A stretch of DNA of 64,000 nucleotides from Desulfobulbaceae bacterium BRH_c16a. GTDB taxonomy: Bacteria > Desulfobacterota > Desulfobulbia > Desulfobulbales > Desulfocapsaceae. The notes under the pieces were generated by a model. That model ran no database searches, had not been told where the DNA came from, and saw only the letters and a list, made by a program, of their open reading frames with translations. Location: the NCBI GenBank assembly GCA_000961725.1, contig LADS01000004.1:186001-250000 (forward strand). Reading direction: 5' to 3'. Positions 28,259-37,269 of the stretch are shown here, in pieces. The translations under genes and the position numbers were made by a program. Positions within the stretch are counted from its first letter, which is position 1, and every line of letters begins with the position of its first letter.

Positions 28259-29227
28259 TCAAGAGCCGGCAAGGATGTGAGGTACCGGATGATCGTCGAG
28301 AAATAGTGCCATTGCCTCATACACTCTGCGGCAACTCTCCGGCACCAGACTTTCCAGATTGAGAAAGGCGTGAATCATGTCGTCGAAATGGAGACGCTGC
28401 ACCGCTACCCCGTTCTGCTGCAATTTCGCCGCATACTCAAACCCTTCCTCGCGCAGCGGGCAAAATTGCGCTGTAACGATCAATGTTTGCGGAAAACTCC
28501 GGGCCACCGGCATAAAAAGCGGGGAGGCCGCCTTTCGGTCATCTCCTTTGCCGAAATAGTGGTCGAAGTACCAGAGTATCTTCTCTTTTTCGAGCAGGTA
28601 GCCGGTTGCCAGTTCATCCATGGAAGACCGGCTCATGGTATAATCGAGACCCGGATAAATCAGGATCAGTTGGTCGATAGCAGACTTTGCCCTGTCTTGT
28701 TGCATGGCATGCGCCAGCGTCGCGCTCATCGCGCCTCCGGCACTGTCGCCGGCCAGCGCCAACCCGGGACCATGCTTGAAACCCATCTTCAGGAGCAATT
28801 CGGCGTATCCCTCGACAACCGCCCTTGCATCGGCAATTCCTGCCGGATAGGGATATTCAGGAGCCAGGCGATAGTCGACCGCCACGACAATACGGCGGGT
28901 TGCCAGAGCGATTTTCCGACATATCGGATCGTAGATCGCTACGCTCCCCGCCATGTGACCGCCGCCATGCAGATATATCAGGACCGGCAGGGCCAACCCG
29001 GGCTCCGGATGGTATACCCGGACCGGCACCCCGTGGCCGGAACCTTCAACCGTCCCGTCAACAACGACGGGCACGTACGTAATATCGGTGACCATCGCCC
29101 GGGTCAGGTTGGCCATTCCGTCTCTTACAACCTCGGGAGTCGGAACAAAACCCTTGGCCAGCCAGGCCGCCATTACCCGATTATAGTTTTCAAGCCACTC
29201 CTTGAGCTGCGGAGCTATTTCTGCCAT
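28259..29227 (-). CDS. Alpha/beta-hydrolase esterase (HSL/lipase family)
   Basis: 322 residues. The oxyanion-hole motif YLHGGGHMAG (about 85-94), the nucleophile elbow GDSAGGAMSAT (about 155-165) and a late DDMIHAFLNLE carrying the catalytic His define the hormone-sensitive-lipase family. Members hydrolyse short acyl esters in the cytoplasm; the natural substrate is unknown. ATG 29227 is preferred because GAAGGTGA lies just upstream; six more codons reach ATG 29245. Confidence 0.88.
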   Translation of the reverse strand: MAEIAPQLKEWLENYNRVMAAWLAKGFVPTPEVVRDGMANLTRAMVTDITYVPVVVDGTVEGSGHGVPVRVYHPEPGLALPVLIYLHGGGHMAGSVAIYDPICRKIALATRRIVVAVDYRLAPEYPYPAGIADARAVVEGYAELLLKMGFKHGPGLALAGDSAGGAMSATLAHAMQQDRAKSAIDQLILIYPGLDYTMSRSSMDELATGYLLEKEKILWYFDHYFGKGDDRKAASPLFMPVARSFPQTLIVTAQFCPLREEGFEYAAKLQQNGVAVQRLHFDDMIHAFLNLESLVPESCRRVYEAMALFLDDHPVPHILAGS

Positions 29228-29499
29228 AGTTTCACCTTCGGTCATTTGAAAAAATCAAGCTTTTCCTAACTGATAGACAGACAGCTGCCAGGAGTCAACC
29301 CGGATAAGCAAATACACTGAAATTTAACGTTAACTCTGCATATTGCCAACGATCGACACCAAAATCGTCCAATAAATTCTTCCACTCTTTTGTATCATCC
29401 GGTACAATCATCGTTTGATGGTTTTTTCCAAAGCGTTGGAAATCGACCTCACCCATTATTTTCGTCAACATACATAATATGCATTATCAGGAGATAGCT

Positions 29500-30792
29500 A
29501 TGGAACGTGTCGTTATTGTAAGTGGAGTTCGCACCGCCGTAGGTAATTTCGGCGGCTCGCTCAAGGATGTTCCGGCCATAGAGCTGGGAGCAACCGTTAT
29601 CAAGGAAGTCCTGAAACGCAAAAATATCCGTCCGATCCTGAATGGTTCAATGGAAACAGGCAAACCGGACCAGTTGCGCGATCAAGGGCAGATTCAGCTG
29701 GAAAAAGATGCGGGCGACTGGGATCAGGGTGCCATCCCGCTCGCGATCGACGAGGTCATCATGGGCAATGTCCTGCAAACCGGTCAGGGCCAGAATCCCG
29801 CCCGGCAGGCGATGATCCGCGCCGGCATTCCCAAGGAGACTCCGGCCTTTACCATCAATAAGGTCTGCGGTTCCGGTCTGAAGGCCATAACGCTCGCCGC
29901 CACCTCGATCATGGCGGGGCAGGCGGAAGCAGTCATTGCCGGCGGCATGGAAAACATGTCTCTGGTTCCTTTTGCCCTGCCGAAAGCCCGCTGGGGATAC
30001 AGGATGGAGGTGACCGGCAAGGGCGATATCACCGATCTCATGGTTTTTGACGGACTCTACGAAATATTTTACGGATACCACATGGGTATTACCGCCGAAA
30101 ACATCGTCGCAAAATACGGCATCAGCCGCGCCGAACAGGATGAACTGAGCGTCCTCAGCCACGAGCGGGCTCGAAAAGCCATACTGGCCGGCCACTTCCG
30201 GGATGAAATCGTGCCGATCATCATGAAAACCCGTCAGGGCGAGGTCATCATCGACACCGATGAGCGGCCTATGGACACCAATATGGAAAAAATGGCCCGC
30301 CTTCGCCCGGTATTCATGAAGGATGGTTCGGTCACCGCCGGCAACGCCTCCGGCATCAACGATGCGGCGGCGGCGGTTCTGGTAATGTCGGCGACCAAAG
30401 CAAAAGAACTGGGACTCCAGCCTATCCTTGAGATCAAAGGTTTTTCTTCCGGCGGACTCGATCCGGCGTATATGGGCCTGGGCCCGGTGCCGGCAATCCG
30501 CACTGCCCTGCGCAAGACCGGAATGGCCATCGGCGATATCGACATGATCGAGCTGAATGAAGCTTTCGCCGCCCAGGCCATCGGCTGCATGAGGGAGCTG
30601 AATATTCCCATCGAGCTGCCGAATCAAGTCGGCAGCGGTATCTCCATCGGCCATCCGATCGGCTGCACCGGCGCCCGCCAGCTGGTCTCCGGCATGCACC
30701 TGATGCAGCGTGAAAATCTGCAGAGAGGTCTCTTCAGCATGTGCATCGGCGGCGGCATGGGCATGGCCATGATCGCCGAGCGGGTCGGCTGA
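29500..30792 (+). CDS. Acetyl-CoA C-acetyltransferase (thiolase) with an N-terminal insertion
   Basis: 430 residues from ATG 29500 (GGAG site eight bases upstream); the frame is open 7 codons further to 29479. The catalytic set is intact: KVCGSGLKA nucleophile Cys near 123, NEAFAAQA, GHPIGCTGARQ with the catalytic His, and CIGGGMG with the second Cys. It condenses two acetyl-CoA or cleaves a 3-ketoacyl-CoA in the cytoplasm. It is about 35 residues longer than the usual 390-395 because of an extra charged stretch (about residues 37-70) between VLKRKNIRP and AIDEVIMGNV. It is followed by purine nucleoside phosphorylase 111 bases on, with no metabolic link that I can see. Confidence 0.92.
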   Translation: MERVVIVSGVRTAVGNFGGSLKDVPAIELGATVIKEVLKRKNIRPILNGSMETGKPDQLRDQGQIQLEKDAGDWDQGAIPLAIDEVIMGNVLQTGQGQNPARQAMIRAGIPKETPAFTINKVCGSGLKAITLAATSIMAGQAEAVIAGGMENMSLVPFALPKARWGYRMEVTGKGDITDLMVFDGLYEIFYGYHMGITAENIVAKYGISRAEQDELSVLSHERARKAILAGHFRDEIVPIIMKTRQGEVIIDTDERPMDTNMEKMARLRPVFMKDGSVTAGNASGINDAAAAVLVMSATKAKELGLQPILEIKGFSSGGLDPAYMGLGPVPAIRTALRKTGMAIGDIDMIELNEAFAAQAIGCMRELNIPIELPNQVGSGISIGHPIGCTGARQLVSGMHLMQRENLQRGLFSMCIGGGMGMAMIAERVG

Positions 30793-30903
30793 TTCACCCT
30801 TCTCTCCGCCGCTATTCGTTCCCCCGGCCCCTCGAATCGATGGGGGCCGGGTTCCTGTTTTTTCTCCGCCAAAACAATCATATCGCCAACCCCCCACTGA
30901 ACC

Positions 30904-31722
30904 ATGACCTTGACAGAAAAAATCGCCGAGACCGCCGCCTATATTGAAAAACGCACCATCATTCGCCCGGTTGCCGGGATTATTCTCGGCACCGGCCTTG
31001 GCCGCCTCGCCGATTCGATGGCAATCGATGCGGAGCTGCCCTACAGCGACATCCCCCACTTCGCCGCCGCAACCGTCGAACACCACGCGGGCAAGCTGAT
31101 TCTGGGGACGCTGGGAGAAACTCCCGTTGTCTGCATGGCCGGGCGCTTTCACTTTTACGAGGGTCACGGGATGGCGGAGATCACCTTTCCGGTACGGATC
31201 ATGAAGGCCCTTGGCTGTTCCGACCTGCTGATTTCGAATGTCGCCGGGGGATTGAATGCCGAGTATCGCCGAGGCGATATCATGATTCTCGACGACCATA
31301 TCAACCTGCTCGGGATCAATCCGCTGATCGGCCCCAACTTTTTGGAACTCGGGGAGCGCTGGCCGGACATGTTCGAACCGTACAGCTTCGAACTGCAGGA
31401 AAAGGCCATTGCCATAGCGGCAAAACTGGATATCTCGGTTCAGCCAAAAGGCGTCTATGCCTGCATGAGCGGCCCGTCGCTGGAGACCCGGGCGGAGTAC
31501 CGGATGTTGCACACCATCGGCGCCGACGCGGTCGGAATGTCCACCGTGCCCGAGGTGATCGTCGCCGTGCATGCCGGCCTGCGGGTGTTCGCCTGTTCTA
31601 TCATCACCGACCTGTGTACTCCCGCTACGCTCTGCCCGGTCAATATAGCCGAGATTATCGCCACCGCCGGCGAGGCGGAACCAAAGCTGGTGCAACTCTT
31701 TCAGGAACTTTTAAAGCGGTAG
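30904..31722 (+). CDS. Purine nucleoside phosphorylase (trimeric type)
   Basis: 272 residues, family length. GTGLGRLAD near 31-39 binds phosphate, VEHHAGKLILG, AGRFHFYEGHG (phosphate/ribose site) and ISNVAGGLN (purine site) are in order, then the CMSGPSLETRAEYRML stretch and MSTVPEVIVAVHAG. It splits inosine or guanosine with phosphate into base and ribose-1-phosphate for salvage. The start is ATG 30904; no strong ribosome site is visible (CCACTGAACC precedes). Same strand as the thiolase. Confidence 0.92.
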   Translation: MTLTEKIAETAAYIEKRTIIRPVAGIILGTGLGRLADSMAIDAELPYSDIPHFAAATVEHHAGKLILGTLGETPVVCMAGRFHFYEGHGMAEITFPVRIMKALGCSDLLISNVAGGLNAEYRRGDIMILDDHINLLGINPLIGPNFLELGERWPDMFEPYSFELQEKAIAIAAKLDISVQPKGVYACMSGPSLETRAEYRMLHTIGADAVGMSTVPEVIVAVHAGLRVFACSIITDLCTPATLCPVNIAEIIATAGEAEPKLVQLFQELLKR

Positions 31723-31894
31723 CGGTAACGGCCAATGTTATCTTGAAAGCTTTTCGTCGATATGATAGGTTCGCGGCTGTGAAAAAACCGCAACATCCCG
31801 CTGCCCCTCCGGTGCATTGAGCCGTCCGGGGAATCAAAAGTGTCAGGCTGTCCGGTTCCGAATTTCCGCATCTATTGAAAAAGGAGTGAGATCC

Positions 31895-32662
31895 ATGGAT
31901 TTGGCAAAACTTGTTTATTCCACTGCCATCCTGTTCAGTGTCGTTATGCTTTCTTCCTGCGCGTCAAATTTTCCGCAGGATATCCCCGAAAATTACACGT
32001 CGCCGAATGAGCATACCTTCAGCGTCCCCTACGAGAAGGCGTGGACGGGGGCGGTTCAGGCAATCTCCGAGGTAAACTCGATCCGCGTACTGGACAAGGA
32101 GAACGGACTCATCGTCAGCGACTTCGACACGGTCATGCAGAAGTCCGGGACAATGCTCGGGACCTCGATGTTCGGCAAGACCTACAAGAACCGCTATTCG
32201 GCCAGACTCAAGGAAACAGCATCGGGCAAGACAACGGTGCAGGTCCAGTCCCTCCTGAGGATGAAACAGTTCGCCATTTCCAGCCGGGAAAGCAATGCCG
32301 AATGTCTCGAGGCCCATCTGCGGCAGGAGTTGTTCCGCAGGATCTGCGACAACCTCTACCGGGATTCGGCCAAATGCCTCGGCCTTTTTCCGGATTACAA
32401 CAACACCGCCGTCAGCCTGCCGCCGACACCGGCAGTTATTCCGGAGGAAGCCAGTCATCCCGACCTCGATCCGATGTGGAAAATGGAGATCGATGTCAAA
32501 GAACTGCAAAAAGCCCTGGCCGATGCCGGCTACAATCCCGGTCCCATCGACGGCCTGATGGGTAAAAAAACCCGCGCCGCCCTCACCCGCTTTCAAAAGG
32601 ACAACAATCTCGAACCCACCGGCCTGCTTGATGAAGCAACCATGATTGCGCTTGAGATATAG
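31895..32662 (+). CDS. Lipoprotein with C-terminal peptidoglycan-binding domain
   Basis: 255 residues from ATG 31895 with an AAGGAG site; the frame is open further back to 31817 without a better start. A signal sequence ends in a lipobox, LSSCAS (Cys near 20), so the protein is probably lipid-anchored in the outer membrane. The middle (30-165) has no family I can name; it contains Cys residues around 130-150. The last 65 residues are a PG_binding_1 domain: VKELQKALADAGYNPGPIDG and KTRAALTRFQKDNNLEPTG. The protein likely tethers the outer membrane to the cell wall. Stand-alone gene. Confidence 0.85.
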   Translation: MDLAKLVYSTAILFSVVMLSSCASNFPQDIPENYTSPNEHTFSVPYEKAWTGAVQAISEVNSIRVLDKENGLIVSDFDTVMQKSGTMLGTSMFGKTYKNRYSARLKETASGKTTVQVQSLLRMKQFAISSRESNAECLEAHLRQELFRRICDNLYRDSAKCLGLFPDYNNTAVSLPPTPAVIPEEASHPDLDPMWKMEIDVKELQKALADAGYNPGPIDGLMGKKTRAALTRFQKDNNLEPTGLLDEATMIALEI

Positions 32663-33101
32663 CGGCTTCAGGGCCGCTCAGTCTGTAACCCTGCCGCTGC
32701 CTGGTGCGGCGCCAGGGCGAGGTCAGACCCCGGCAACGGGTTGTTTCACACCGCCACGCCCATAGCCGTGACGTCGGGCGTGCCGCCTTCCTGTACATAG
32801 TCTTTGAGCCTTAATAATGGCTGCCCTGAGTACCGAGGGACTTTCATCGACACCCAACTCTCCATCCTCTGTTTATCCTGCTCTTATTTGACGATTTTCT
32901 CCTCTGATTTTTTGGATTTCTTCATTTACCACCAGTCTAATCCGTTGAAAGGCAGGACTTTAAAAAGTATTGCAAAATGCTTCGTGAAAGTGTAGCCTAG
33001 CAAAACTGTTAAGACAACTACAAGTTAGGTCAACGTCAAGAATCTCGCCCCTCTCGCCGCGATCGGGATAGAATCATCTTACCCCAAAAGGAGTTGGTGC
33101 C
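32663..33101. other. Intergenic region before the orphan TAXI gene
   Basis: About 440 bases. A GC-rich part with several short inverted repeats (about 32690-32790) is followed by AT-rich sequence leading to the AAAAGGAG site at about 33086. A 71-codon minus-strand frame at 32583-32798 is Arg-rich and unconvincing. Nothing else was recognised. Confidence 0.4.
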
Positions 33102-34130
33102 ATGACAAGAGGACTTGCAATCGCAGTGAAGGCGATGCTGGCAATTTTTATTTTTGCCGGCTCAACCTTCGCACTCGACTTGAACCTCGCAACCGGCAAC
33201 GAGAAGGGGACGTACTACCAGTTTGGCCTGAATCTGCAACAGTTAGTCAGAGCAAAAGGCATGGAACTCGGCATCCTGACCTCCAGTGGTTCGATCGAAA
33301 ACCTGTATGCGGTGTATAAAAAACCCCAGACCCAGCTTGGCATTGTTCAGTCGGACGTGCTGGCATTCACTTCCAGGATCCAATCCAGTCCAACGTTGAT
33401 TCGAATTGCAGAGAAAACAAAAATGGTTTTCCCGCTCTACGACGAAGAAATCCACATCCTGGGCAAAAAAGACATTGCAGATTTCAACAGCCTGGAAGGC
33501 AAGCGGGTCGCGGTCGGGGAAAAGGGCAGCGGGACCTATCTTACTGCCCGGCTGTTGTTCGAAGTATCCGGTGTCAAACCCAAAGAAATGGTGATGACAG
33601 GGACGAATGAGGCGTTATCGAGTTTGAAGGCGGGCCGGATCGACGCCATGCTTTATGTAGCAGGACTCCCGGTAAAGCTGTTCAACGACGAGGTGGCCGA
33701 GAGCGACGGACTGGCGCTGATACCGGCGACCGACAAAGAGATTGTCCGGTTTTACCGGCAGACCAAGATCCCTGCCGGAACCTATGCCTGGCAAACCACG
33801 GAGGTCAACACTGTTGCCGTGAAGGCCGTTTTGGTCTCCTACGACTTCAGAAATCTGGAATGCGAAACCGTCGGCCGGTTTTCTCAGATTCTCTTTCAAA
33901 ACATCGGCCGGCTGAGGGAAACCGGTCATCCTAAATGGAAATCGGTTGACCTCGACTTCAAATTAAAAAACTGGGAGCAGTATGATTGCGCCAAAAAGTA
34001 TCTCACGGCACCTGCTCCGCCTGACCAGCTTGCCCCGGTTACGCCGGTTGGCCCGGTTGGTCCGGTTGCCGGTTCCCCAGGCGAAATCAACCCGATCATG
34101 AATGCTGTGGAAGAAATTCTCAACCGGTGA
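33102..34130 (+). CDS. TAXI-family TRAP solute-binding protein (orphan)
   Basis: 342 residues, secreted (signal peptide to about 24, ending FALD). The TAXI fold is recognisable: LATGNEKGTYYQFGLNL near the start, SSGSIENL, the LGIVQSDVLAF segment, the hinge KRVAVGEKGSGTYLTARLLF and the AGLPVKLF region. TAXI proteins bind a periplasmic ligand, classically glutamate or other carboxylates, and deliver it to a TRAP permease. No permease gene follows; the next gene, 63 bases on, is an ExeA-like ATPase. The C-terminus is unusual, with a Pro/Val/Gly repeat (PVTPVGPVGPVAG) and a short helix. Confidence 0.85.
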   Translation: MTRGLAIAVKAMLAIFIFAGSTFALDLNLATGNEKGTYYQFGLNLQQLVRAKGMELGILTSSGSIENLYAVYKKPQTQLGIVQSDVLAFTSRIQSSPTLIRIAEKTKMVFPLYDEEIHILGKKDIADFNSLEGKRVAVGEKGSGTYLTARLLFEVSGVKPKEMVMTGTNEALSSLKAGRIDAMLYVAGLPVKLFNDEVAESDGLALIPATDKEIVRFYRQTKIPAGTYAWQTTEVNTVAVKAVLVSYDFRNLECETVGRFSQILFQNIGRLRETGHPKWKSVDLDFKLKNWEQYDCAKKYLTAPAPPDQLAPVTPVGPVGPVAGSPGEINPIMNAVEEILNR

Positions 34131-34193
34131 AACCGGCAAAAGGCGAAAGCTGCGCCTTCAGGCGCGATGCTCCCCCCAAACAGGCAGGTGTCT

Positions 34194-35870
34194 ATGTATC
34201 TCAATCACTATAAGTTAAAACTGATGCCGTTCGAGATCGGGCCTGATCCAAAGTTCCTGTGGCTGGGCTCCAAGCATAAAGAGGTCTTTGCCGCGCTCCG
34301 GTACGGCATTATGGAAAGCAAGGGGTTCATCGTCATAATCGGCGACCCCGGTACCGGAAAAAGCACGCTCTTGAACGCTACAGCCGCCAATTTCGGCAGC
34401 AACATCCGGTTTGCCAAGATCACCGACCCTGCCCTGAGCGAAATGGATTTTTATAATTTTGCCGCCAATGCGTTTGAGATGGGCAAGACCTTCAAGAGCA
34501 AAGCCGAATTCCTGATTGAAATGGGAGAATTTGTAAAAGAAGCCGGTGCCCAATCCAGGAAAGTGATTCTTGTCATAGACGAGGCCCAGAGATTGACTGC
34601 GAATATGCTGGAGCAGATCCGCGTCTTTTCCAACATCGAAACCCCCGGCGAAAAAGTCGTCAGCTGCATTTTTGCCGGGCAGACCGAATTCCTGGACATG
34701 GTCAAACAAAACCAGGCCCTGGTACAACGGGTTTTTTTCAGTCACATTATGCAGCCGCTGACGCAGTCCGAGACAGCCGAATACATCGCCCATCGCCTCA
34801 AGATAGCCGGCACGGAAGAGTCGATATTCACCTCCACTGCCGTGCAGGAGATTTTCAAGATCACCGATGGAATTCCCCGCTTGATAAATATCCTCTGCGA
34901 CCAGTCGCTGTTGACCGGATATGCCATGAATATAAAGCGGATAGGGCCTGAAGTTGTCAGGGAAAGTACGGAAAACACGCTGATCCCGTTAAAAACCCAG
35001 GAAGAACCAGCTGTCAAAGCACAAACGCCGGATTTTTCCAGGCCGTCGGTTTCGACCGAACCGGCGACCGCGAACACAAGGGAGGCCGCTCAATATGCTC
35101 CGGCCAAGGCGGAAGCAAGAGCTCGAAAAACAGCATACTGGGTACCGATCTTACTGTTAGGTATGCTGGGTTTGGCTGCCTACCTGTATCTCAATGACGG
35201 CATTCGTCCTGTCGCCACAGCCCGACAAACCGATTCCGGACAGCCCCAAAACAATGTCCAGCCGGCCGTTCAGACGCCGGATGCCGGTGAAGTCGAGAGG
35301 CTTCAGATGCTGGGACTGCGAAAAGGCAAAGACGACGCCGGAATACGCATCAGAGAGCTCCAGACGCGGTTCAAGCCGCTCGAAAAAGACAAGCAGGAGA
35401 TGATAATCACATCCGATGCTCAAAAAAAAATTGAACCCCCCGGTTCTGCACAGGACCAGACAGCCCAGCTCGAAGCCGCAGCATCGGAACGTGAAAAAAA
35501 ACTGACTCAGCTTGAGCAAAAACTCGGGGAAATGGAAAAGAACCTCGCCAAGGAAGAAGCCGCGAAAGATGAGATGGGTGCCGAACTGTCATCCCGCCAT
35601 ACCGCAATTGCCGATCTCGAGAAACAACACGAGACTTTCAGATCCGTCCAGCTGAAATTGGAGACCGATATCCGGAATACCCAGCAGGAAAATGCCCGGC
35701 TTCAATCCCGGCTGCAGGAGGTTGAAGTAGATAAAAAGTCGCTGCCGACGGAGCCCGCTCCACAGGCAACAACCTCCAGCCAGGCTCCACCTGTTGCAAA
35801 ATATGCAGCAGGCCCGGCACCCGACCCGGCGGATGTGATCGACTTCATCATTAAAAAGAAGTCGCAATAG
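34194..35870 (+). CDS. ExeA/GspA-like AAA+ ATPase with a membrane anchor and coiled coil
   Basis: 558 residues from ATG 34194 (AGGTG site; nine more codons open upstream). The AAA+ part (1-265) resembles ExeA/GspA and PEP-CTERM-locus secretion ATPases: YKLKLMPFEIGPDPKFLWLG, Walker A GDPGTGKST (about 49-57), Walker B VILVIDEAQR (about 123-132), sensor-like NIETPGEKV and a C-terminal DGIPRLINILCD winged-helix motif. A Pro/Ala-rich linker leads to one transmembrane segment (about 313-334), then a periplasmic Glu/Lys-rich coiled coil to the end. It likely couples cytoplasmic ATP turnover to an envelope task. Pairing with a TAXI receptor is unusual; export or wall assembly is an inference. Confidence 0.85.
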   Translation: MYLNHYKLKLMPFEIGPDPKFLWLGSKHKEVFAALRYGIMESKGFIVIIGDPGTGKSTLLNATAANFGSNIRFAKITDPALSEMDFYNFAANAFEMGKTFKSKAEFLIEMGEFVKEAGAQSRKVILVIDEAQRLTANMLEQIRVFSNIETPGEKVVSCIFAGQTEFLDMVKQNQALVQRVFFSHIMQPLTQSETAEYIAHRLKIAGTEESIFTSTAVQEIFKITDGIPRLINILCDQSLLTGYAMNIKRIGPEVVRESTENTLIPLKTQEEPAVKAQTPDFSRPSVSTEPATANTREAAQYAPAKAEARARKTAYWVPILLLGMLGLAAYLYLNDGIRPVATARQTDSGQPQNNVQPAVQTPDAGEVERLQMLGLRKGKDDAGIRIRELQTRFKPLEKDKQEMIITSDAQKKIEPPGSAQDQTAQLEAAASEREKKLTQLEQKLGEMEKNLAKEEAAKDEMGAELSSRHTAIADLEKQHETFRSVQLKLETDIRNTQQENARLQSRLQEVEVDKKSLPTEPAPQATTSSQAPPVAKYAAGPAPDPADVIDFIIKKKSQ

Positions 35871-35945
35871 TCGGAGCCCTTCAGGGAATTTCCAGGTCTG
35901 GATTATTTGCTTCCAGCGTCCGCCGGAAGCACCTCCGGATCCGGA

Positions 35946-37031
35946 CTAACGGGAGAACAAGTTGGCAAATTCCCCCAACCCTTCCTTTTCCAGATCCGCC
36001 GCTGGAACAAATCGTAACGATGCGGAATTTACACAATATCTCAACCCGGTCGGTCCCGGCCCGTCATCAAAGACATGGCCGAGGTGGGAATCGCCTTTCC
36101 GGCTGCGCACCTCCGTCCGCACCATGAAGAAATGCCGATCCTCTTTCTCGACGACATTATCCTTTACCAGCGGCCGAGTAAAACTCGGCCAGCCGGTGCC
36201 CGAATCGAATTTGTCAAGCGAGCTGAAAAGCGGTTCGCCCGAGACGATATCGACATAGATTCCATCCTTTTTATTATCCCAGTACGGGTTGTTGAAGGGC
36301 GGCTCGGTGCCGTTTTCCTGGGTCACCTCGTATTGCAGCGGGGAGAGTCGCTTTCTCAGATCTTCCTTGTCAATTATTTTTGTTTTCCCCATGGCATTCT
36401 TGCTCCAGTCGACATTTTTCAGAAAATCATCCCTTCCCGAACGACTTCGATAGAAGCTGTAACGGATGGGATTCTTTTTATAGTAATCCTGATGATATTC
36501 CTCGGCCCGGTAAAAGGTGGCATACGGCAGGATCGGGGTGACGATGGAACCGTTGAAAATGCCGGCGGCATCGAGTTCCGCCTTGGATGCCTCGGCCAGG
36601 CGGCGCTGCTCGTCGGTCTTGTAGAAAATTGCCGTGGAATAGGCATGACCGCGGTCGACGAACTGGCCGCCGGCATCGGTCGGGTCGACTTGGTGCCAAT
36701 AGACATCAAGCAGTTGCCGGTAGGTGATTTTCTTCGGATCGAAGGTAATTTCAACCACCTCGACATGCCCACCGCCGGCATAATCTTCATAGGTAGGATT
36801 GATGGTCGTCCCCCCGGCATAACCGGAGACCACGTTGATAACCCCATCGAGATGCTCGAAGGGTTTTTCCATACACCAGAAACAACCGCCGGCAAACATG
36901 GCCTTTGCCACATCACTGCCCGCCTGCTGCTGCGACTCGGCAGCCGCCACCGGTCCGACCGGCTGAACTGCGATTATTCCTGCCGGGACTGCCAGGATCA
37001 GGAACCATGAAAGGATAATAAAAGTTTTCAT
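35946..37031 (-). CDS. msrAB: Exported bifunctional methionine sulfoxide reductase MsrA-MsrB
   Basis: 361 residues. A signal peptide (about 1-30) precedes the MsrA domain (about 42-200), with nucleophile motif [13 protein letters not shown] linker leads to the MsrB domain (about 215-355), with [29 protein letters not shown] and its catalytic Cys in RYCVNSASL. MsrA reduces the S and MsrB the R epimer of methionine sulfoxide, here probably in the periplasm. Both key residues are Cys and not Sec. Zinc-ligand Cys pairs typical of one MsrB subtype are not evident. Likely transcribed on its own: a 238-base gap separates it from the kinase gene upstream. Confidence 0.95.
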   Translation of the reverse strand: MKTFIILSWFLILAVPAGIIAVQPVGPVAAAESQQQAGSDVAKAMFAGGCFWCMEKPFEHLDGVINVVSGYAGGTTINPTYEDYAGGGHVEVVEITFDPKKITYRQLLDVYWHQVDPTDAGGQFVDRGHAYSTAIFYKTDEQRRLAEASKAELDAAGIFNGSIVTPILPYATFYRAEEYHQDYYKKNPIRYSFYRSRSGRDDFLKNVDWSKNAMGKTKIIDKEDLRKRLSPLQYEVTQENGTEPPFNNPYWDNKKDGIYVDIVSGEPLFSSLDKFDSGTGWPSFTRPLVKDNVVEKEDRHFFMVRTEVRSRKGDSHLGHVFDDGPGPTGLRYCVNSASLRFVPAADLEKEGLGEFANLFSR

Positions 37032-37269
37032 TGCCTACCTCTCTGATGTCGTTTTTCTTGTTCTTCTGCAATATCTTGTGCCGTGTTTAAGCTTTTGTCA
37101 TCGTCCGCCGGAGAAATGGTGCGAAGAGAAATTGCCGCTTTTTCAGGTTTCTTGCATCTCTTCAAGCCTCATCTCGCCCGGATCGAAGACCGCTTCCTTT
37201 ACCGGTAACAATAGATACCTTGTGTAAAGGGAGGACAAAGGAATTGTAAAGATCAGGTAAAGACGACGA

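Noticed and set aside
29647..31695. 682-codon open frame on the minus strand opposite the thiolase and PNP genes
   Set aside because: Composition is Gly/His/Asp-rich with no domain logic, and the plus-strand genes have full catalytic motifs. It is an antisense shadow of GC-biased codons.
32583..32798. 71-codon Arg-rich frame after the lipoprotein gene
   Set aside because: Overlaps the lipoprotein end, has no ribosome site or fold-like pattern.
37060..37095. Sigma-54-like CGGCAC...TTGCA before msrAB
   Set aside because: Spacing between the GG and GC elements is one base too long for a functional -24/-12 promoter.
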